A stretch of 25,358 nucleotides of DNA from positions 1 through 25,358 of IMG/VR virus record IMGVR_UViG_3300020196_000218, one strand, 5' to 3'. A model generated the notes under the pieces. It was given only the letters and a program-made list of their open reading frames with translations. It ran no database searches and had not been told where the DNA came from. The DNA comes from a virus. Positions 23,201-25,358 of the stretch are shown one piece after another. Made by a program: the position numbers and the translations under genes. The number at the start of each line of letters is the position of its first letter. Position 1 is the first letter of the stretch.

Positions 23201-25358
23201 TTTTCTATAATTGGAGTAAGAGAAGACCCTTCACCTGTACCTAAAATGGGGAAGTCCGGTATTTGAGTATATCCACTACCAGAATTTTTTACAATAACTT
23301 GTGTTATTTTTCCATTATTTACTACTGGTTCTAATTGAGCTTTTGTTCCTGATGAGATGGTTATATTTGGTTGTCTATTGTAATTTATAATTTCCGAAGA
23401 TCCATAATTTGATCCTCCATTAGAGACATATATTGATTTTATTGATCCTCTGAAAATTGGTTGTAAAACAGCACTAGTACTGAAGTTTGCTGTTGTTATT
23501 CCAGTATATCCTGATATTGATACTGAAATCGGTTCGTGATTAAAGATATGTTCTCCAGAACCTTGGGATGTAAAATCAACAAATTGTCTGGATTGATAAT
23601 AAAAATCTTTATTAGTATTTCCAACACCAATTTGTGATAATTTAAATTCATCTGAACTTATTTTTGTAACATAATATGATGTTGTTGACAATCCCCCTAC
23701 ATTTGTCCCATTATATGAATATGAAATAATATCACCACTAAGATACCTATGATTTTTTGCAAATACTATATCTGATGCTGTGTTTATTCCTACTGGTTCA
23801 ACAATAATCTTTCTGTTTCTATAAAGTGATCCTTTATTTTCAATTGAAATTGATCCAACTTTCTTTTTTAGGACAGATGAAATAAATCTATGATTGCCCT
23901 TTCCATATTGGGTTAGATTTATCGTATTAATTCCAATAGCTGCTTCATTTGAAGAATTATGTATGGTTACAGTATAATCATTTTTTACGCAAACATAATA
24001 CACAGATCCTGTTGAAAGACCGGAAATTGCATCTTGATCGTCTGTTTCGTAAATAACAGATTCTGCATTTCTAAATTTATGATATGTTGAAAATGCTACC
24101 GTATTATTTGATAAATCAACTAAATTTGCATTTGAAGTTGAATTAAATACTGCAGCATGTTGGAAAGTAATTAAATTTGCTTTTGCTAAAGCACCATATC
24201 CATTTCCCCCTATTATTGTTATAACAGGAGTATCCAAATAATCAAATCCACTGTCAATTACATCAATTCTATCTAAGTGTCCCTCCACCTCACAAAAAGA
24301 TGTTGCCCCAATACCAACTAAATCAGTTATCGTTATATTGGGTGGATTAATTACATCATATCCACTACCAGGAGACAAAACATTTATTTCTTCGATTCCA
24401 CCATGATAAACAAAATTATTTGATTTATAATTTGAAATTTCAACACCATTCACCAAAATTCCGATTGGTTTATTTGAAGTTTCATACTTGTTTGAAGTTT
24501 TTGTTACTTCAGATATTTTTCTAATAATTTTTTGTGGTTTCAGAGTTTTATTATAATGTTCTAACGGATAAATGGGATTATTCGTCGCGGCACCAGAAAA
24601 ACTTACATATTTTGAATCAAATAAATTTGATCTAGACTTTGAAAGTTTAATCGTAGTATCATCTATTTTTTTAATGAAATAAATTCCAGAAGAAATACCT
24701 ACATCAGATTGATTATCATAATATATGGCATCTCCAGTTTTGAATCCATGAGAAATAATTGATCCGTTATCATTAAAAGTTTCAACACTTTCTCCAGAAA
24801 GTGTTCCACTCAAATAAATTGTATTTACTCTAACTGGAGATGAACTATAATCGGGTAATGAATTAGATGTTATATAAGTTGAAACGTAGTCACTATAAAC
24901 ATTTTGAATATTTGATGTGTAATTGTTTAATTTTGAATAATAGAAAAAGTTTGGTTTGGAAATATTTCTTCGGACTTTAATGATTCGAGAAATATCAATG
25001 TTTCCAATATCTTTAATTTGAAATACGTTTTTGTTTAAAATTGAAAAAACAGTTCCTATAATCTCGGTTCCGTCTGATAAAAATAATGTTATCGAATCAT
25101 TAGGGAGAAAAATATTTTTATCGTAAGTTGTAATATTACATGTAAAATTTACATTATTAACTTTTTCTATTTTTTTTACTTCATAAGAAACCGAAATATT
25201 AAACAACCAGTTATTATCTCTTAGATTCTCTGAAGATACCCCAAAAGATTGAATTTTTCCAGTGTCTCCTACTTTAAAAAGAGAAGTCCCATCAATAATA
25301 TTTGCCCCAGAGATAATCGAACAAATTCTAAATGTAATTTTTTTATCAGGGTCTCCCC
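14281..25358 (-). CDS. gp7: Giant gp7-like baseplate wedge protein with YHYH-type domain and many repeat modules (5' end outside window)
   Basis: The frame is open from the window edge to TAA at 14281: at least 3,691 codons against 1,032 residues in T4 gp7. Residue numbers below count from a TTG at 25206, which is not a true start because the frame continues upstream (RICSIISGANIIDG). The gp7 call rests on position just before gp8 and on blocks I know from marine T4-like gp7: NLFEKLLLSNQIY with YTHLYSPRLLREKILASKYI (about 720-760), the YHYH-type domain (about 780-880), SVGNRVLIVDNFSDSFN (about 2085-2100), TWCRQTEDKF (about 3285), and YGRYSWGKINLNTRIDAKEF near the end. In between are about 14 Gly-Tyr modules, about eight H-x-x-x-x-GD modules, three tandem units of about 125 residues and two RG-type modules. 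T4 gp7 holds the wedge together in the baseplate; the extra mass is probably exposed. No membrane segment or protease motif was seen. Confidence 0.82.
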   Translation of the reverse strand, partial: GDPDKKITFRICSIISGANIIDGTSLFKVGDTGKIQSFGVSSENLRDNNWLFNISVSYEVKKIEKVNNVNFTCNITTYDKNIFLPNDSITLFLSDGTEIIGTVFSILNKNVFQIKDIGNIDISRIIKVRRNISKPNFFYYSKLNNYTSNIQNVYSDYVSTYITSNSLPDYSSSPVRVNTIYLSGTLSGESVETFNDNGSIISHGFKTGDAIYYDNQSDVGISSGIYFIKKIDDTTIKLSKSRSNLFDSKYVSFSGAATNNPIYPLEHYNKTLKPQKIIRKISEVTKTSNKYETSNKPIGILVNGVEISNYKSNNFVYHGGIEEINVLSPGSGYDVINPPNITITDLVGIGATSFCEVEGHLDRIDVIDSGFDYLDTPVITIIGGNGYGALAKANLITFQHAAVFNSTSNANLVDLSNNTVAFSTYHKFRNAESVIYETDDQDAISGLSTGSVYYVCVKNDYTVTIHNSSNEAAIGINTINLTQYGKGNHRFISSVLKKKVGSISIENKGSLYRNRKIIVEPVGINTASDIVFAKNHRYLSGDIISYSYNGTNVGGLSTTSYYVTKISSDEFKLSQIGVGNTNKDFYYQSRQFVDFTSQGSGEHIFNHEPISVSISGYTGITTANFSTSAVLQPIFRGSIKSIYVSNGGSNYGSSEIINYNRQPNITISSGTKAQLEPVVNNGKITQVIVKNSGSGYTQIPDFPILGTGEGSSLTPIIENGVLTEVKVINGGVGYESESTEILVVPVEYGCSLISKIKSWQINLFEKLLLSNQIYSDDGVITNSINDENELQYTHLYSPRLLREKILASKYINGELNYVPDLRIQNNQELNSDAHSPIIGWAYDGNPIYGPYAYSNPEGRGFIKQMSSGYELIKEQEISSNRPSQTIFPLGFFIEDYVYRGNSDLDEYNGRFCVTPDYPKGVYAYFSTINNSIESEGPFKNFKKPIFPYFIGNKYNSIPINFNFETNSTQNDFDFETSPLLRNTTPYGLTEENTSYDFLLDKKYLSNSNLKVSHTSTGSINSIGIVTGGSNYSVGDPLVFDDRNSGGSNAFAYVSILKGKPINTIQTESRSIDNVEFYSNGLKSLIGFSTTPHNLTNNTVINISGISTNGFYLQDNYSIGVKTDVFVLTNAVGDISSTGIVTYFSINGNLSFPNIRENDILGIGTEKIKVLSVDKTSSRIRIIRGYDGTVGSSHTFSSVIIENPRKFNINVGFSTSGAFNVNKQIYFDPSESIGVGTISGVGIGTTLTFSNPGVGITQIFVPTKSIYLPNHKLNTGDKLIYNSNGGTRLSISTDGISSYQLSENQLLYAAKLSSDLIGIATERVGLGSTGFFVGINSTTNVSTVYITGLGTGAIHSFKTDYDKVLSGKVNSNIVTVSTASTHGLEDNDRVLINVKSGITTTVVVKYNDYHRRLVVNPRDFSSSGINTSKNQITINNHNYYTGKKLIHTSTSPAGGLVNNTIYYAIVDDENIFRLTDNHYQTSLLSPNVVDITSTSSGTLSEVNPEIKITENQTVIFDLSDSSLSYQSQLTTYSAFDFNLYTDFKFKNKFESISSKNFDVVKVGRIGIDADAKLTLFVSDLTPTKLYYSLDPIPSTTNLNIKKEIINDSEYNQNSNLLSVQPSDYFGVFNVTGIGSTTFKFNISRRPEQSLYTINQGLFEYKTNSKSALGEVSEINVISNGRGYKSLPGISSIFSETGTGCVVNIFDDSIGKVKKVEIENFGFDYPSDPTLALTGRLPIIVKLTAFSSFEKIGISSVGKYYTKAPNLVTIDTLTNQVLSEVDFLYSLQNQEVLIRNNAYGIYENNVKFIPINNSNGIGIKSITYDPATKDVTVGLAATYSTGNVFPFQVGDKVIIENTSVGVFSTGKGYNSENYGYSLFTLTQVTPQFGGSGASVKYNLTEYLGENEVPGKFNTNLSAGIITPEKYFPIFAPTFKKNNFRPGEVVFTDSATGVVEVSDGKNNYMKISSFNNFEIDQIIEGRTSKSRAKIEDVKDTRIVYSMSSSVEKIDGWKNSSGFLNDESQRKKDSDYYQNMSYSIKSRVPIETWNEPVSTLNHTLGFKKFSDLVIESTPSVGAGMSTNQDLGDVSGICDIFESVDLNCYYDFDLVTENSLEIGTKLISDQVFFKSKILQDYVESVGNRVLIVDNFSDSFNNTPRSTVFSVISSFNINSARFLKYLTFVRDKRFSHERQVSLFTLLQDGTNAFINEYAKVYTVEDLGTFDFDILGSEGRILFYPIYYEVNDYDISLLSFNLEEVYSGIGTTSIGNVVQLQTSAAKLPVGLSTSANLIGISSSYRASKFLVSIASTNGSYYETNELTAIHNGSDVFLLEYGKTNNNLVPSSSGLGTYSAEIIGSNLNIDFYPNAGLGVSFYSNTLAVSIGNSSFVGTGSTVCNTSEIKSGYTSIAASGSPTKVGIITYSTEKYNGAYLIVSVEDLTNNRYQVSEITVVDDDTTPNIVEYGVVESDTSLGSFDADISGSFVEIGFTPIANSQIEVRTFMSTIGLATDSTLGSVAIDMNQSSIEGVSGRYFGTSKDLKKQFDLTHSGYSIFERSFRGDLTSVVNTTKNTISLPNHFFVTGEKLAYSNSGTPIGIATTTVPGIGSTDLLPSNVYVVKIDNSNIKLTASAENALLTVPDTFDIVAVGVGTSHSFVGFSQNQRVLISIDNVIQSPVVSTAITTHIIFPVLTTDDSITVAGITSFFGGDLIKIDQEIMQITRVGFGSTNVFAVRRPSLGTDLELHSINSKVTKVNGNFNIVRNQINFAEAPYGLTPISSTTNPPSERDFEGISTHSTFDGRIFLRSGLIGSTDSTYDRNYIFDDISNNFTGVTTSFTLSSNESPVSGIVTSNAIVLINQIFQQPRRSTSPVFVSGNYYLNESAGITSIFFTGSTPPASVSSYDIQSSNVPVGGLIVSVGSSQGFGYQPLVSAGGTAVVSTAGTIQSIGIGSAGSGYRASSVYEISADISSPISVGSTIIYLENSNSIFSILNLLNTGSNCSIGVGTFIGIGSVITSVGSTFITVGTSATTSYTIPSGTQATVKISNPSIGIVNVGIATSTVGITSIINVGYSTVNAGRLSSTITITNPGSGYTSTNPPIVVFDDPLSYSDIPLVYSSSSSGIGTGATIDITVGQGSSVINFEIKNYGYGYGQGQVLTVPFGGITGIPTNLGLSFEEFKITVEKTYEDSFVGWSVGDLESLDDISDLFDGVRKSFQLKFNGEFKTIRSKKGSDIDIESTLLIFHNDILQVPNVAYNFDGGSIIDFVEAPKEGDTCKIIFYKGTGGVDVVDVDILETVKKGDDITLYSDNILYREEERTVNSVDSSNIVKTNVYSGVGINTDETFVKSVTWCRQTEDKFIDGKPVTKDRTSYEPLIQPTTNIIADVGVTTNILFVESVKTFFDSSKENTSSSFIGKLKIVSQKTLVSASATAVVSGLGTISSIVISDGGVGYTTSPTVTIENPVGLGTTQRSEASSTISVGGTVSSIIITNPGTGYTSTTPPVVLIESPSSSKNIENVTASSFSGDFGIISGINTTSIGIASTALVFDFYIPNDSFLRDSSIVGTAITISGIQTGFYFIISESNVGNGVTSLNSSNSVVGVGTSFLDNIYYASSVSIGTTSVLGIGLTQVAKVTVNLTSYNNLTGLGYSNFYGRYSWGKINLNTRIDAKEFISNKNGISGISTSPTVERINPLKYFSYNS
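14846..16620 (-). repeat. C-terminal Gly-Tyr module cluster of the gp7-like protein
   Basis: Five copies of the Gly-Tyr module lie at about 14880-14950 (GTGYTSTTPPVVLIE), 15000-15075 (GVGYTTSPTVTIE), 15900-15960 (YGYGYGQGQVLTV), 16070-16140 (GSGYTSTNPPIVVFD) and 16490-16560 (GSGYRASSVYEI). More copies occur at about 20060-20340 (three), 22250, 23140, 23265, 23400, 24230 and 24360, for about 14 in the protein. They resemble those in gp14, gp8 and the 832-residue protein. Confidence 0.75.
17850..18862 (-). repeat. Three tandem units of about 125 residues in the gp7-like protein
   Basis: Units lie at about 18595-18862, 18228-18490 and 17850-18135. Each has a leading strand region (RFLKYLTFVRD, ASKFLVSIAST, NGAYLIVSVED), then EYAKVYTVEDLGTFDFDILG, EYGKTNNN with LGTYSAEIIG, or EYGVVESDTSLGSFDADISG, then an alternating strand ending in FYP, FYP or FTP. 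The spacing is regular at roughly 370 bases. The copies are clearly homologous as protein but well diverged as DNA, so the duplication is old. Confidence 0.75.
20905..24765 (-). repeat. Dispersed H-x-x-x-x-GD ... YYV modules in the gp7-like protein
   Basis: About seven copies of a 45-55 residue pattern lie here, with an eighth at about 17460-17650. Each starts with His and a short turn (HGFKTGDAIYY, HKFRNAESVIYE, HRYLSGDIISYS, HKLNTGDKLIYN, HNYYTGKKLIHT; eighth copy HFFVTGEKLAYS). After a Gly/Ser loop come a Y-Y-V-like strand and a K-L-S or R-L-T strand (YYVTKISSDEFKLS, YYAIVDDENIFRLT, YVVKIDNSNIKLT). The HNLTNN and HGLEDND copies are the most diverged. This is a compact all-beta module; its function is unknown. 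Confidence 0.7.
22570..22862 (-). other. YHYH-type domain within the gp7-like protein
   Basis: Encodes AHSPIIGWAYDGNPIYGPYA, then a linker, then LDEYNGRFCVTPDYPKGVYA followed by YFST. This is the layout of the YHYH domain family (S-P-[IL]-[IL]-G-x-A-x-D-G-x-P-I-Y-G-P ... L-D-E-x-N-G-R ... Y-P-x-G-x-Y-x-Y). The last Tyr-x-Tyr corresponds to the end of the family's namesake Tyr-His-Tyr-His type motif, but the His is Ala here (VYAYF). The biochemical role of the domain is unknown to me. Confidence 0.75.

Noticed and set aside
14880-24400. Recurring tatatcca-ctccatt-like words suggesting DNA repeats or a CRISPR array
   Set aside because: Spacing is irregular, copies differ in sequence, and all are in frame encoding the Gly-Tyr protein module. 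They reflect protein homology, not a CRISPR or DNA-level repeat.
25204-25206. TTG as start of the giant gp7-like gene
   Set aside because: The frame continues without a stop to the window edge with sensible protein sequence, so this TTG is an internal Leu codon and the gene is 5'-truncated by the window.
1-25358. tRNA genes, terminators, insertion sequences, integrase or attachment sites
   Set aside because: Coding sequence fills the window and no cloverleaf, GC-rich hairpin with T-run, transposase or recombinase was seen on either strand.

Overview
The window is a solid block of virion structural genes from a tailed phage of the T4-like myovirus type, most like those of marine hosts (cyanobacteria such as Prochlorococcus or Synechococcus, or SAR11). 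The evidence is the gene order on the minus strand: a gp7-like giant, gp8, a DUF4815 tail protein, a DPLAQSF tail protein, two tiny genes, gp13, gp14, gp15, gp16, and a fragment with a CSNPKGFSQR motif. This is the T4 order 7-8-(9 to 12)-13-14-15-16. The DUF4815 and YHYH domains and the Gly-Tyr-rich tail modules are typical of marine T4-like phages. The DNA is strongly AT-rich. No auxiliary metabolic gene is present, so the host cannot be fixed from this window.

Layout, in transcription order (high to low coordinates): 25358-14281, the 3' part of a baseplate wedge gp7-like gene, open to the window edge and at least 3,691 codons; 14258-12690, baseplate wedge gp8; 12683-6774, a 1969-residue DUF4815 protein with a proline-rich linker and a Lys/Ala-rich tail; 6710-4212, an 832-residue protein that looks like the C-terminal half of what is usually one DUF4815 protein; 4210-3983 and 3996-3826, two small proteins; 3826-2972 gp13, 2965-1553 gp14 (neck); 1520-522 gp15 (tail terminator); 518-81 gp16 (small terminase); 94-1, the start of a further small gene, beyond which gp17 (large terminase) would be expected. 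Genes are packed with spacings of -14 to +63 bases and none lies on the plus strand. There is no gene-free stretch over 70 bases.

The products build one machine. gp7 and gp8 form the baseplate wedge, the two large proteins are probably baseplate-attached fibre or adhesin components, gp13 and gp14 close the neck, gp15 caps the tail tube and sheath, and gp16 starts DNA packaging. Two or three sites resembling T4-type late promoters (CATAAATA, CTAAATA, TTAAATA) sit in the few intergenic gaps.

The most notable feature is modular inflation. At least three families of small, degenerate beta-type modules recur across several different tail and neck proteins (gp7, gp8, gp14, gp15 and the two large proteins), and two more repeat families lie inside gp7. 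gp7, gp8 and gp14 are therefore much longer than in T4.
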